Origin: Flavobacterium gelatinilyticum
GTDB lineage: Bacteria; Bacteroidota; Bacteroidia; Flavobacteriales; Flavobacteriaceae
Direction of reading: 5' to 3'
DNA length: 64,000 bases
Assembly (NCBI RefSeq): GCF_027111295.1
Contig: NZ_CP114287.1
Coordinates: 1,178,001 to 1,242,000, forward strand
Below the pieces are notes generated by a model. That model ran no database searches and was not told the origin of the DNA. It saw only the letters and a list, made by a program, of their open reading frames with translations. Below, one piece after another: positions 24,738-34,557 of this stretch. The position numbers and the translations under genes were made by a program. Every line of letters starts with the position of its first letter. Positions within the stretch are counted from its first letter, which is position 1.

Positions 24738-24746
24738 AAAAATCCT
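24738..24746 (+). promoter_or_regulatory. Shared upstream motif AAAAATCCT (copy 3)
   Basis: It ends 61 bp before the DUF4142 start. CTTATAAC lies just upstream (24723-24730), as in the other copies where a TATAAC also occurs close by. Confidence 0.4.
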
Positions 24747-24806
24747 GTAAATTATTCTTACATATTGTGAATAATTTTACATTATAACATTTAAACTATT
24801 AAAATC

Positions 24807-25394
24807 ATGAAAAAGATACTACTAGCCGGTAAAGCAATTTTAGGAGCGGGATTAATTATGTTATCCCTGAATTCGTGTAAAAATGAAAATAAACAAGAAG
24901 ATCCAAAAGAGGTTGCGGAGAATGCTAACGAAACCAAATTTGATACTATCGACAGTAAAGAAGACGATTCTGAATTTTTAGTAGATCAGGCCGAGATTAA
25001 TCTGGCTGAAATCGAAATTGGAAAATTAGCACAGCAGAAAAGTACCAATCCTGAAGTGAAAAAATTTGGTAAAATGCTTGTTGATGAACACACAAAATCT
25101 GCTTCGGAAGTTAGTGCTCTGGCAAAATCTAAAAACTTTACGCTGCCTGCTTCATTAACCGAAGAAGGTCAGGATGAATATAAAAAACTAAATGAAAAAT
25201 CAGGTGTGGATTTTGACAAAAAGTTTGCCGATATGATGATTGACGGTCACGAAAAAGCAATCAAAAAACTTGAAAAAGCATCAAAAGATGCCACTGATGA
25301 AGATGTAAGACTTTGGGCATCAAACAATATTGCGGGTTTAACAGCACATTTAGAACATGCTAAAATGCTGAAACAAAACCTCGACAAAAAGTAA
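24807..25394 (+). CDS. DUF4142 lipoprotein (ferritin-like fold)
   Basis: A 195-residue exported protein. The signal peptide ends in the lipobox LNSC (Cys24), predicting a lipid-anchored protein. A polar linker of about 30 residues (ENKQEDPKEVAENANETK) precedes the DUF4142 domain. That domain has FLVDQAEINLAEIEIGKLAQ, VKKFGKMLVDEHTK, FADMMIDGHEKAIKKLEK and LTAHLEHAKMLKQ. The repeated helices with Glu/His resemble ferritin-like bundles. Function is unknown; genes of this family are typically induced by oxidative or osmotic stress. The gene is single and ends at a strong terminator. Confidence 0.9.
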   Translation: MKKILLAGKAILGAGLIMLSLNSCKNENKQEDPKEVAENANETKFDTIDSKEDDSEFLVDQAEINLAEIEIGKLAQQKSTNPEVKKFGKMLVDEHTKSASEVSALAKSKNFTLPASLTEEGQDEYKKLNEKSGVDFDKKFADMMIDGHEKAIKKLEKASKDATDEDVRLWASNNIAGLTAHLEHAKMLKQNLDKK

Positions 25395-25427
25395 AATAAA
25401 TTTAATTGGTTATTATTTATTTTTAAG

Positions 25428-25461
25428 AAACCCCTCAAGAGTTGAATTGCTTGAGGGGTTT
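25428..25461 (+). terminator. Intrinsic terminator of the DUF4142 gene
   Basis: A 12-bp stem AAACCCCTCAAG (25428-25439) / CTTGAGGGGTTT (25450-25461), loop 10 nt, followed by a T-rich tract. Confidence 0.9.
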
Positions 25462-25548
25462 TGTTTTTTTCTTAATAGGTACAAAGTGGCAAAGTGACAA
25501 AGGTTCCAAGTTTTTTAATCTTTGTTACTTTAAAACTTAGACCCTTAA

Positions 25549-26588
<1,040 letters not shown>

Positions 26589-26668
26589 CTAATCTTTGCA
26601 ATATCAAATATTTTAAAGCTTTAAAAGCTTAATTACTTTGCAACTTTGTCACTATATAACTTTACCGC

Positions 26669-27721
26669 TTATTTAAGAGACGCCATATCAATTACAAAAC
26701 GATACTTAACATCTCCTTTTAATAATCTTTCGTAGGCATCATTAACATCATTCACACCGATTACTTCTACATCTGAAGTGATATTATGTTCAGCACAGAA
26801 ATCCAACATTTCCTGGGTTTCTGCAATTCCTCCTATAAGAGAACCTGAGAAACTTCTTCTTCCTAAAATCAAGCTGAAAGAAGTTACAGGAAGCGGATCC
26901 ATTGGCGCTCCAACCAAAGTTAATGTTCCGTCTACTTTTAGTAGATTTAAATACGAATCAATGCTATGCTCCGCAGAAACGCAATCTAAAATAAAGTTTA
27001 AACTTCTGGCGTGTGCTGCCATTTGTGCTTCATCTGTTGACAGTACAACCTCATCTGCTCCAAGACGTTTTGCGTCTTCAGTTTTAGACAAAGATGTTGT
27101 AAAAACTACTACATGAGCTCCCATAGCTTTCGCAATTTTGATTCCCATGTGACCAAGACCACCGATACCAACAATTCCAACTTTTTGACCAGGTCCAACT
27201 TTCCAATGTTTTAATGGAGAGTAAGTTGTAATTCCTGCGCATAATAAGGGAGCAACAGCAGCAAGATTTAGTTTATCTGAAATGTGCAATGCAAAGCTTT
27301 CATCAACTACAATACTTTGAGAATAACCGCCATAAGTTTGTCCGCCTAAATGTTTGTCAGGTGAATTAAAGGTCTGAATATTTCCTTCATCACAAAATTG
27401 TTCAAGATCATTTTTACAATGTTCGCATTCTCTACAGGAATCTACCATACAGCCTACTCCGGCTAATTGTCCTACTTTGAAATTCTTTACATGTTCGCCT
27501 ACTTTTGTTACACGGCCTACAATTTCATGTCCCGGAACAATTGGGTAAATTGTACCATGCCATTCGTTTCTCGCCGAATGCAGATCAGAGTGGCAGATAC
27601 CGCAATACAGGATTTCAATTTCTACATCATGTGCCTGTACGGCTCTTCTTTTAATATCTAATGTTTTTAAAGGTGCTTCGGCTGCTTCTGTACCAAAGGC
27701 TTTAATGTTTGTTGCTTCCAT
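26669..27721 (-). CDS. Zinc-dependent NAD(P) alcohol dehydrogenase (CAD/YahK type)
   Basis: A 350-residue medium-chain dehydrogenase. The catalytic zinc site is visible in CGICHSDLHSARNEWHG and VPGHEIVG. The structural zinc site is the Cys cluster GCMVDSCRECEHCKND. The Rossmann motif is GIGGLGHMGIKIAKAMG. The pattern places it in the cinnamyl-alcohol-dehydrogenase subfamily with E. coli YahK/YjgB, which mainly reduce aldehydes with NADPH. Together with the aldo-keto reductase, the cupin protein and the AraC regulator on the same strand, it probably forms part of an aldehyde or electrophile response. The individual substrate is not predictable. Confidence 0.94.
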   Translation of the reverse strand: MEATNIKAFGTEAAEAPLKTLDIKRRAVQAHDVEIEILYCGICHSDLHSARNEWHGTIYPIVPGHEIVGRVTKVGEHVKNFKVGQLAGVGCMVDSCRECEHCKNDLEQFCDEGNIQTFNSPDKHLGGQTYGGYSQSIVVDESFALHISDKLNLAAVAPLLCAGITTYSPLKHWKVGPGQKVGIVGIGGLGHMGIKIAKAMGAHVVVFTTSLSKTEDAKRLGADEVVLSTDEAQMAAHARSLNFILDCVSAEHSIDSYLNLLKVDGTLTLVGAPMDPLPVTSFSLILGRRSFSGSLIGGIAETQEMLDFCAEHNITSDVEVIGVNDVNDAYERLLKGDVKYRFVIDMASLK

Positions 27722-27909
27722 ATTAATAGTTTTTGTTTTGTTTGTTTTTTGTTTTTTGTTTCAGGTTTCACTGTTTCAGGTTCCTTTGGAGCGGAATTTT
27801 GGCGTTCTAAGTTTTTTTAGCAGATCTGCTGCAATCTTATCCGAATCTTAACATAAAGATACACAAATCATTAGCAACTAAAAATCTTAAAAACACAGCG
27901 CCTTAAATC

Positions 27910-28329
27910 TTAGTATCTCAGTACTTCAGCATCTTTAAAATACTCCTCATCAGTAACGCTTTCCAGCCATTCTCCGTGGCCTTTGTTTACTTCTGTTACA
28001 ATGGTTATATGAGAATATTTTGTTTTGGGAGCTGCTCCATACCAGTGTTCAACTCCGGGTAAAACGGTGATTACTTTTCCTTTTTCGATCAAATTAATTT
28101 GTCCGCCTCGTTCCTGATAATAGCCAAGCCCGTCTGTTACAATGATTAACTGAAGGCTGGCGTTACTATGCCAGTTGCTTCTGGCGCCCGGCTCAAACGA
28201 AACTTCTTTAATTACGGTATTTTCGGGATGAATGTTACTCGTCTGCTTTTTATATGACACTTCACCTGTCATATAAGTATTTGGAATTCTCCCTTCTTCG
28301 GTCACTGCGGTGTAATGTGTCGGCATCAT
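27910..28329 (-). CDS. Cupin-domain protein
   Basis: A 139-residue single-domain cupin. Cupin motif 1 is FEPGARSNWHSNASLQLIIV (His and Glu/Gln ligands partly replaced), and motif 2 is LPGVEHWYGAAP. The sequence resembles the small cupins annotated near carboxymuconolactone decarboxylases and (R)-mandelonitrile lyases, whose metal-bound active site handles small carbonyl compounds. Two adjacent ATGs (MMPTHYT) make the exact start uncertain by one codon. It lies between the AraC regulator and the alcohol dehydrogenase on the same strand. Confidence 0.85.
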   Translation of the reverse strand: MMPTHYTAVTEEGRIPNTYMTGEVSYKKQTSNIHPENTVIKEVSFEPGARSNWHSNASLQLIIVTDGLGYYQERGGQINLIEKGKVITVLPGVEHWYGAAPKTKYSHITIVTEVNKGHGEWLESVTDEEYFKDAEVLRY

Positions 28330-28637
28330 TTAGTGTTTTTAGGTTAATAAAAATTATTTAAAAGCTGTTGTAAACTTGTTTCAGTAAAAAAATCAGAACG
28401 CTGTACCTCTTCCTAAAAGGAGTTTTTCTATTTATTGATACTTTAAAGATTTCTATTTTTTCTGTTATCCGGATTTAAAACCAAACTGTAAAGCTGAACA
28501 TCGCTTTAGTGAAGTAATATTTAGTCTTTTAAAAACGGATACAAGGATTTGTTGTTCATTTCGGGAACAAATGTAGAACAATACTAAAGTTCAGAAATAA
28601 CAATATTCAAACAAAAAATTATGAAATTGAAACAATT
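28330..28637. other. Spacer between AraC regulator and cupin gene
   Basis: 308 bp, AT-rich, without ORF or clear repeat. A promoter for the cupin gene is expected here but not identified. Confidence 0.4.
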
Positions 28638-29507
28638 TTACATTCGGAGCGATTTTGGAACCGTTCCGGTAAGTCTTTTAAAATAATTATTAAAATAACT
28701 TGGATACTCGAACCCAAGTGAATACCCAATGTCCGAAATACTCCAGTCTGTGTGCTGTAACAAAGCTTTTGCTTCGTTAATTACCCTTTCGGTAATATGT
28801 GAGGTTGTGGGTTTTCCTGTCACTTCTTTTACCGAGCGGTTTAAATGGTTTACGTGAACAGAAAGGCTCTGCGCGTAATCCTGAGGTGTTTTTAATAAAA
28901 GAGGCTGATCTTTTGTTTCGATTGGGAACTGCCTTTCCAGCAATTCCAAAAATAAAGATGTTATTCTTGATGAAGCATTCTTATGTTTAAAGAAATTCTC
29001 TGAAGGCTGCATTTTCATCGATTCGTGAATAATCAAATTGACATAACTGCGCATTAAATCATCTTTAAATGCATAATCGGTATCATATTCTTCTATCATT
29101 TTTTGAAATAAAGAATCAATAAATACCTTTTGTTCAGGTGTTAAATTAAATATAGGTGTACCTCCTATTTTAAACAAAGGCGATTCGTGAAGGGTTTCTG
29201 AACGGTCTTTGGTTTTAAAAAATTCTTCGGTAAAAACACAGGCATACCCCTCATATCCTTCAGAAAGCGTTTCCCAGGAATACGGAATAATTGGATTACC
29301 GAAAAACAGAATCGTGCCATCGGTTTCTATTCCGCGGTCAGCATATTGTATAATACTCTTACTTGTATTGATGCAGATTTTATAAAAATCTCTGCGGCTG
29401 TAAACTGGAACTTTACTAAAATCTCCATTTATAGGATAGACTTTAAAGCCTTTCATTTTTAAATCTGAAGTAAAATCGCAATTCTGGGTTTCTGTTTGAT
29501 TACTCAT
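28638..29507 (-). CDS. AraC-family transcriptional regulator
   Basis: A 289-residue regulator. The N-terminal half (about 1-170) is a cupin-like sensor with DGTILFFGNPIIPYSWE. The C-terminal AraC DNA-binding domain carries two helix-turn-helices. The first is around YAQSLSVHVNHLNRSVKEVT, and the second is WSISDIGYSLGFEYPSYFNN followed by YFKRLTGTVPKSLR. By position it probably controls the cupin, alcohol dehydrogenase and aldo-keto reductase genes lying downstream on the same strand. That is analogous to AraC-type YqhC controlling yqhD and dkgA in E. coli. The analogy is an inference. Confidence 0.9.
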   Translation of the reverse strand: MSNQTETQNCDFTSDLKMKGFKVYPINGDFSKVPVYSRRDFYKICINTSKSIIQYADRGIETDGTILFFGNPIIPYSWETLSEGYEGYACVFTEEFFKTKDRSETLHESPLFKIGGTPIFNLTPEQKVFIDSLFQKMIEEYDTDYAFKDDLMRSYVNLIIHESMKMQPSENFFKHKNASSRITSLFLELLERQFPIETKDQPLLLKTPQDYAQSLSVHVNHLNRSVKEVTGKPTTSHITERVINEAKALLQHTDWSISDIGYSLGFEYPSYFNNYFKRLTGTVPKSLRM

Positions 29508-29715
29508 TTTGCAAAGTTATGAAAATCAAACATTATTGTTGTGTTATTTTTTTGTTTCAGGTTTCAGGTTTAAAGTTTTTTAATCGCAAAGTCCGCAAGT
29601 TTTTTTTAGAATCTCGCAAAGGCGCAAGGACGCAAAGTTTTATTATTTCTTTGTGTGATTTGCATAAATCCTTGCGCTCTCTGCGGTTAAAACCTGTGAA
29701 ACCTGAAACCTGAAA

Positions 29716-32535
29716 CTATTTTACAACTAAAGTTCCTATGCGTAATCCTTTCGCAGAAGCAGACAAAACAACTTCTTTCGCATTTTCCTCTTTTTGGATG
29801 ATGATTTGGGCATAACCGTTAAAAAGCTTTCTTTTCCAAGAATCTGCTGGTGTTACAACCTGAATAATTCCCGGATCGGTATTCATAACATCCCAATCTT
29901 TTACTTTATGCAATGGCGTTGCTGCAATATGAATTATATTCTTTCCTTCTTTTAAAATTGCAGAGCTCAAATTATATTTTTGAGGGTCTTCTATGCTTGG
30001 TTCAACTTTAATTCCATTTACAAAAACTACAGTTTCAACGCCGATTTTTTTATAAAAGAAACTTACCACATTTGAAGCCGAATTATTCTTCAAATCAAAC
30101 TCCCCTTTATAAATATACGATGGCGCCTGTTTTTTATAATCACGATCTTTAAACGCTGTTATCCAGTCGTTTTCTGCATAATTTGATAATTGCTCAGGCA
30201 AAGTTGCAGCTGTTGTTTTTTGCTCTTGAAAATTAGTAATCGGGACTAATCTTACATCATCAATAAACTGATCTTTTTCTAACGAAGTTGGATCGCCGTT
30301 TCCTACTCCCAAAATTTTACCGCCTTTTATCGAAAATGTAACTTCATCATTAGCCGTCGGAATATGCAAACCGTTCTTGTCTGTAAATTCGACTGTTATT
30401 ACAGAAACATTTCCTTTTAAAACATTTTCTTTGTCTAAAGACAGTTTTATATTTTCGGCTTTTCCGGTAGTTTTTTGAGTTTCGGTCAAAACTTTTTTAC
30501 CTTTTTTATACCCTACAGCTTCAAGAGTTCCCGGCGTATAATTTACTTTCCATTCTAAATGACTGTTGGGTTGCATTTTCTTTTTACCGAGGCTTTTTTT
30601 GTTGAGGAAAAGTTCTACTTCATCACAATTGGAATAGGCCCAAACATCAATTTCTTTGCCTTCCATTCCACTCCAATTCCAATGTGGCATAATGTGAAGA
30701 ACGGGTTTGTTTCCCCACCATGATTTAAGGTAAAAAACATTATCTTTTGGAAAACCGCAGACATCCATCATCCCAAAATACGAAGTTACCGACGGCCAGC
30801 CGTAAGGTGTCGGCTCACCTCGATAATCAAATCCTGTCCAGATAAACATTCCCGCCAGATATGGTCTTTCGGCATAAAACTTCCAGCCTTCTTCTATACT
30901 GTAAAAACTCGGACGCGGTTTTTTGTCGTACGCACTTTGGTAATGTCTGGCATCATCTGTAAAATAAATACCGCGTGTTGCAAAGGTAGAACCTTCTTCT
31001 GTCCCCATTCCAGGCTGTTGTTTAAATTCGTTTCTGTGAGCATCAATATCACCGTTTCCCAGATAATTATAGCCCATGATTTCAACTACAGACGAAATGC
31101 CGCTTTTAAATCCGCTGCTTATCCCAACCGTTACCGGTCTTGTAGGGTCGATGCTTTTTGAGAAATCCTGCATGATGTTTGTAATGCGTTCGCCCACAAT
31201 ATTCCCTTCAATGTTCCATTCTTCGTTTCCAACCGACCAGCAGAAGATACTTGGATGGTTTCGGTCGCGCTTCATCATTCGTTCCAGATCGTTTAGATGA
31301 TACTCGTTGATTCCCATTAATCGGGTTTCATCAATTACGAGCATTCCCAGTTTGTCGCAGGCATCCAGTAATTCGGGCGTTGGCGGATGATGTGAACAAC
31401 GATAGGCATTCGAACCCATTTCTTTTAGCTTCTGAATTCGATAATACTGAAGTTCATCCGGAAGCGCCGTTCCAATTCCGGCATGATCCTGATGATTGTT
31501 GGTTCCTTTTAATTTTACAGGCTTTCCATTTAGAAAAAAGCCTTTTTCGGCATCAAATTGTATAGTTCTGATTCCAAACGAGGTTTCATAACGATCAATC
31601 GTTTTTCCGTTTTGTTTTAACTCTGTCACTAATCGGTATAAAATGGGCGAATCAATATCCCATAACTTCGGATTTTTGACATGTAATTTTGAAGTAAAAC
31701 TCGCTGATCTGTAAAATTCCGGAACCTGAATAGTTTCAGAAACAGACGAAATCTGCTTATCCGAAGCATCAAAAATGGTCTGAATCACTTCGACTGAACC
31801 TTTGTAATGGCTTTTATTTTCTATTGTTACTTCGGCAGTAACTTCTGCATCATTATTTTTAATTTCAGAAGTTACATACGTTCCGTCCAAAGCAACAAAA
31901 ACAGGATTCGTTTTCTTTAAATAAACATGTCTGTAAATTCCCGCGCCTTCATAAAACCAGCCTTCCTCCATCGAAGCATCGGCGCGAACTACAATTGTAT
32001 TATCTCCATTATAGTTTACATAAGCCGTAACGTCGTATTCGAAACCATTGTAACCGCTTTCTTCTGTTCCGAGGTAATAACCGTTAAAGAACACTTTTGA
32101 GTTCCTGAAAACACCATCGAATTGTAAAGAAATAATCTTTCCTTTATCGGTTTCAGGGATGCTGATTTTTTTTCGGTACCAGCCAATGCTTTTCTCCGGA
32201 AAACCTTTTCCGGCAGTTTTAAATCCGTGGCTGAAACTTCCTTTTTCGCTAAAAGACTGTTCGACTGCCCAATCGTGCGGTAAATCAAGTTTTCGCCACG
32301 CACGATCGTCAAAATCTTTTGAAGCCGGACCATCACCAAAACCGGTTTTTGTTAAATAGGAAAAATAACCCGTTGCATGTCCAAAATCTTTTTCGGTATC
32401 ATATAAATGACCAAATGAAAAACGCCAGTCTTTATCAATTAAAAGCAATTCTCTGTCTGATTTATTCTGGGCAAAAGACAAAACGGAGCTTAAAAAAACT
32501 GAAAACAGGAAGATTTTGGGTAAAATATTTTTCAT
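29716..32535 (-). CDS. Secreted glycoside hydrolase family 2 (beta-galactosidase-like)
   Basis: A 939-residue protein from the ATG at 32533-32535, which gives a clean signal peptide (MKNILPKIFLFSVFLSSVLS); an upstream ATG would add 11 residues. GH2 domains follow in order: the sugar-binding jelly roll with LDLPHDWAVEQSF, the immunoglobulin-like domain, and the TIM barrel with LKGTNNHQDHAGIG. The acid/base Glu is around residue 433 (CWSVGNEEWN), and the probable nucleophile Glu is around residue 512 (MGTEEGSTFATRGIY). A DUF4982-type domain and Ig-like domain occupy the C-terminal third. It hydrolyses beta-galactosides or related sugars in the periplasm or outside. No SusC/SusD pair is adjacent. 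Confidence 0.93.
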   Translation of the reverse strand: MKNILPKIFLFSVFLSSVLSFAQNKSDRELLLIDKDWRFSFGHLYDTEKDFGHATGYFSYLTKTGFGDGPASKDFDDRAWRKLDLPHDWAVEQSFSEKGSFSHGFKTAGKGFPEKSIGWYRKKISIPETDKGKIISLQFDGVFRNSKVFFNGYYLGTEESGYNGFEYDVTAYVNYNGDNTIVVRADASMEEGWFYEGAGIYRHVYLKKTNPVFVALDGTYVTSEIKNNDAEVTAEVTIENKSHYKGSVEVIQTIFDASDKQISSVSETIQVPEFYRSASFTSKLHVKNPKLWDIDSPILYRLVTELKQNGKTIDRYETSFGIRTIQFDAEKGFFLNGKPVKLKGTNNHQDHAGIGTALPDELQYYRIQKLKEMGSNAYRCSHHPPTPELLDACDKLGMLVIDETRLMGINEYHLNDLERMMKRDRNHPSIFCWSVGNEEWNIEGNIVGERITNIMQDFSKSIDPTRPVTVGISSGFKSGISSVVEIMGYNYLGNGDIDAHRNEFKQQPGMGTEEGSTFATRGIYFTDDARHYQSAYDKKPRPSFYSIEEGWKFYAERPYLAGMFIWTGFDYRGEPTPYGWPSVTSYFGMMDVCGFPKDNVFYLKSWWGNKPVLHIMPHWNWSGMEGKEIDVWAYSNCDEVELFLNKKSLGKKKMQPNSHLEWKVNYTPGTLEAVGYKKGKKVLTETQKTTGKAENIKLSLDKENVLKGNVSVITVEFTDKNGLHIPTANDEVTFSIKGGKILGVGNGDPTSLEKDQFIDDVRLVPITNFQEQKTTAATLPEQLSNYAENDWITAFKDRDYKKQAPSYIYKGEFDLKNNSASNVVSFFYKKIGVETVVFVNGIKVEPSIEDPQKYNLSSAILKEGKNIIHIAATPLHKVKDWDVMNTDPGIIQVVTPADSWKRKLFNGYAQIIIQKEENAKEVVLSASAKGLRIGTLVVK

Positions 32536-32752
32536 AAAAAACGGTTTGGTAAAAGTTAGTAAGTGCAAAAAGATAAAATTATGCTTTTAAACCCATTAAA
32601 TTCAATAGTATTTTATCAAAACATGAACAATTTCCCTTACAGAACCCATTAAAAACCGTATCAAAATTTAGAATCATTCTAATGGATATAGTTAACAAAG
32701 TAATTCTGATTTGGTGTAATTTTATATAAAAATTTAAAAAACAGAGATTATT

Positions 32753-33136
32753 ATGAGTGTTATTAAAGATGAGAAAAAGCTTCTTAGCACCATTAAGCGA
32801 ATCGACCAGAAGATCGATAAGATTAATGAGCAAAAGATAGTTGCCTTTTTTGAGTCTCTTGGATTAACAGAAAGAGAAGATGTTCCAAAAAATTTTCTGA
32901 ATTGGGACACGATTCTTATTGTTGTGCCAGATCGTCACATTTCCCATGAATTAAAATATTATAAATTCTCTATATCAAGACTTTTTTTCGTAACCAATCC
33001 TTATGCCGACAAAATTCATATTTATGATTTTGATGAATGGAAAAGTATCACGCGAAATAAAACACAGTTTCAGATTAGGGAAATGATGAAGACGAGCTTT
33101 GGAGGTGTAAGAAAAGCAAACACAGAAAGCGAATAA
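32753..33136 (+). CDS. Hypothetical protein
   Basis: A 127-residue cytosolic protein that I do not recognise. The N-terminal third is a charged helix (KLLSTIKRIDQKIDKINEQK). The rest is mixed alpha/beta with WDTILIVVPDRHISHELKYY and ADKIHIYDFDEWKSITRNKT. The tail is basic and polar (VRKANTESE). It starts at an ATG in a stretch without Shine-Dalgarno and ends 17 bp before a strong terminator, so it is a single transcription unit. Codon use looks like its neighbours. Confidence 0.7.
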   Translation: MSVIKDEKKLLSTIKRIDQKIDKINEQKIVAFFESLGLTEREDVPKNFLNWDTILIVVPDRHISHELKYYKFSISRLFFVTNPYADKIHIYDFDEWKSITRNKTQFQIREMMKTSFGGVRKANTESE

Positions 33137-33153
33137 TTAATTTTTAATCTTGT

Positions 33154-33181
33154 AAAGTCCAGATCCCCCGATCTGGACTTT
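33154..33181 (+). terminator. Intrinsic terminator
   Basis: A perfect 12-bp stem AAAGTCCAGATC (33154-33165) / GATCTGGACTTT (33170-33181), with a 4-nt loop and a T tail. Confidence 0.92.
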
Positions 33182-33308
33182 TTGTTTTATATCGCAAATA
33201 AAAAATTATAAACCATATGAGATATAGGCAATAAGTCTCCAGAGTACTTTTTTCAAGTCAGACAACCTGAACTTGAAACGTGAAACCTGAAACCTGAAAC
33301 TTTGAATC

Positions 33309-33713
33309 CTAACCTTTTTTAATCAGCTCTTTTACTCTTCCGAACACGAATCTTGCCTGTTCGTCGTAGATTATCATATCAAAATCTTGTGTTCCTTCAA
33401 TAAAATTCCCTTGTTTTTTGGTATCCGAATACACTTTTTGAAAAAACTGATCGCGTTTTTTAAGCCATTCCAGCTGTTCTTTTTTCAGTTTTGACTGTTC
33501 TTTTGAGCTGATTTTAGTTTTAAGATTTTTGTAAGCCACATTTAGCAGACTATCTGACTGATTGTAATAATCAAGCGCACAACCACGCATATCTATACCT
33601 TTATCCAGACATTTTTGATAATCGGATTTCATTTTATAAACTGTTTCAAGTGTTTGTGAATTCGATTTCAACGAAACCAGAATTATCAGTGCTAAAAGTG
33701 CTTTTTGAATCAT
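33309..33713 (-). CDS. Exported LprI-like (DUF1311) protein
   Basis: A 134-residue protein with a signal peptide (MIQKALLALIILVSLKSNS). The body has the DUF1311 pattern: Cys pair (KCLDKGIDMRGC), then YNQSDSLLNVAYKNL, LKKEQLEWLKKRDQFF and YDEQARFVFGRVKEL. The two cysteines probably form a disulfide in the periplasm. The best-known family member is the lysozyme-inhibitor LprI of mycobacteria; a similar function here is not established. It is 116 bp downstream of the TlpA-like gene on the same strand, with repeat words in between. Confidence 0.82.
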   Translation of the reverse strand: MIQKALLALIILVSLKSNSQTLETVYKMKSDYQKCLDKGIDMRGCALDYYNQSDSLLNVAYKNLKTKISSKEQSKLKKEQLEWLKKRDQFFQKVYSDTKKQGNFIEGTQDFDMIIYDEQARFVFGRVKELIKKG

Positions 33714-33829
33714 AGTATTTTAGTTATATAGTTGCAAAGAGACAGATATACAAAGTTTTTGCCGCGAATTACACAAATTGCACTAATTACTTATTACTTG
33801 AATTTGTGCAATTTGTGGTAAAAAATTAT

Positions 33830-34321
33830 TTACTGAGCCAGTAAAGCATTCACTTTATCTTCTAATGCTTTTCCGTGGATATTTTTTGCCAGAATGATTC
33901 CGTTTTTATCAATTAAAAAATTCAACGGAACAGATTGCAGCATATAATCGGCTACAGCCGGAGACTGCCAGTATTTTAAATCGCTTACGTTTGTCCACGG
34001 TAATTTTCCTTTTGCAATCGCTGCTGTCCATAATGGCTTTTTGGTATCCATAGAAACACCGTAAATCGAAAATGTATCTGGATATGCATTATGTAATTTT
34101 AATAATGTAGGCTGTTCTTTAATACACGGCGCGCACCACGAAGCCCAAAAGTCAACTAAAACCAGCGAACCTCGTAAAGACGAAAGTGCTACAAGTTCGC
34201 CTTTTGTATCCGGAAGATCGATTTCTGGAGCAATATCTCCAACGTCTACACCTACAACCTGTGCTTTCGAAGCGGTTATTACACAACATAAGAATCCTAA
34301 AACGAGTAATGTTTTTTTCAT
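33830..34321 (-). CDS. TlpA/ResA-like periplasmic thioredoxin-fold protein
   Basis: A 163-residue protein with a signal peptide (MKKTLLVLGFLCCVITASKA). The thioredoxin fold carries the redox pair Cys63/Cys66 in FWASWCAPCIKEQ. An AhpC/TSA-like start (IAPEIDLPDTKGELVALSSL) and the cis-Pro region SVPLNFLIDKNG are also present. In Bacteroidota this type acts in envelope disulfide reduction or cytochrome maturation. It stands alone or with the LprI-like gene downstream. Confidence 0.92.
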   Translation of the reverse strand: MKKTLLVLGFLCCVITASKAQVVGVDVGDIAPEIDLPDTKGELVALSSLRGSLVLVDFWASWCAPCIKEQPTLLKLHNAYPDTFSIYGVSMDTKKPLWTAAIAKGKLPWTNVSDLKYWQSPAVADYMLQSVPLNFLIDKNGIILAKNIHGKALEDKVNALLAQ

Positions 34322-34523
34322 AATTTAAGTTTATTTGATAATTGGGGCTTTTTTAATCTTAAAGAGCGTGATTTCTCCTTCGTCGAAATGACAAAAATGA
34401 CGTAGAAATTCATCTTTGCGAGTTTATTCTAAAAGCAAATATAAATTTTCTTTGATAAAATCCCTTGTTTTAACGCCGGATTCTCCCCCAATCATAAAAT
34501 TATCCTAAATATTTTTTCTTAAA

Positions 34524-34553
34524 TTGGTATATCGGGAAAAGTCGATATATTTG
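34524..34553 (+). promoter_or_regulatory. arsR promoter with overlapping operator
   Basis: The -33 element TTG (34524-34526), a 19-bp spacer and the -7 element TATATTTG (34546-34553) match the Bacteroidota consensus. The start codon follows only 4 bp later, so the transcript would be leaderless or nearly so. A perfect inverted repeat TATATCG (34528-34534) / CGATATA (34543-34549) covers the promoter and is a likely autoregulatory site. Confidence 0.7.
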
Positions 34554-34557
34554 TTCC

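Larger units (their letters stand above)
24185..24806. other. Gene-free spacer packed with palindromes and word repeats
   Basis: 622 bp between the divergent SAP-like and DUF4142 genes. It holds an AAAAATCCT motif at each end (24245-24253 and 24738-24746), five 17-bp palindromes (24359-24614), and a stretch of repeated words such as actgattactgattactgag and actaatcactaatcactgag (24632-24703). No ORF was found. Confidence 0.8.

Noticed and set aside
32579..32833. 84-codon minus-strand ORF
   Set aside because: It overlaps the start of the plus-strand hypothetical gene, has no domain and lies in AT-rich DNA.
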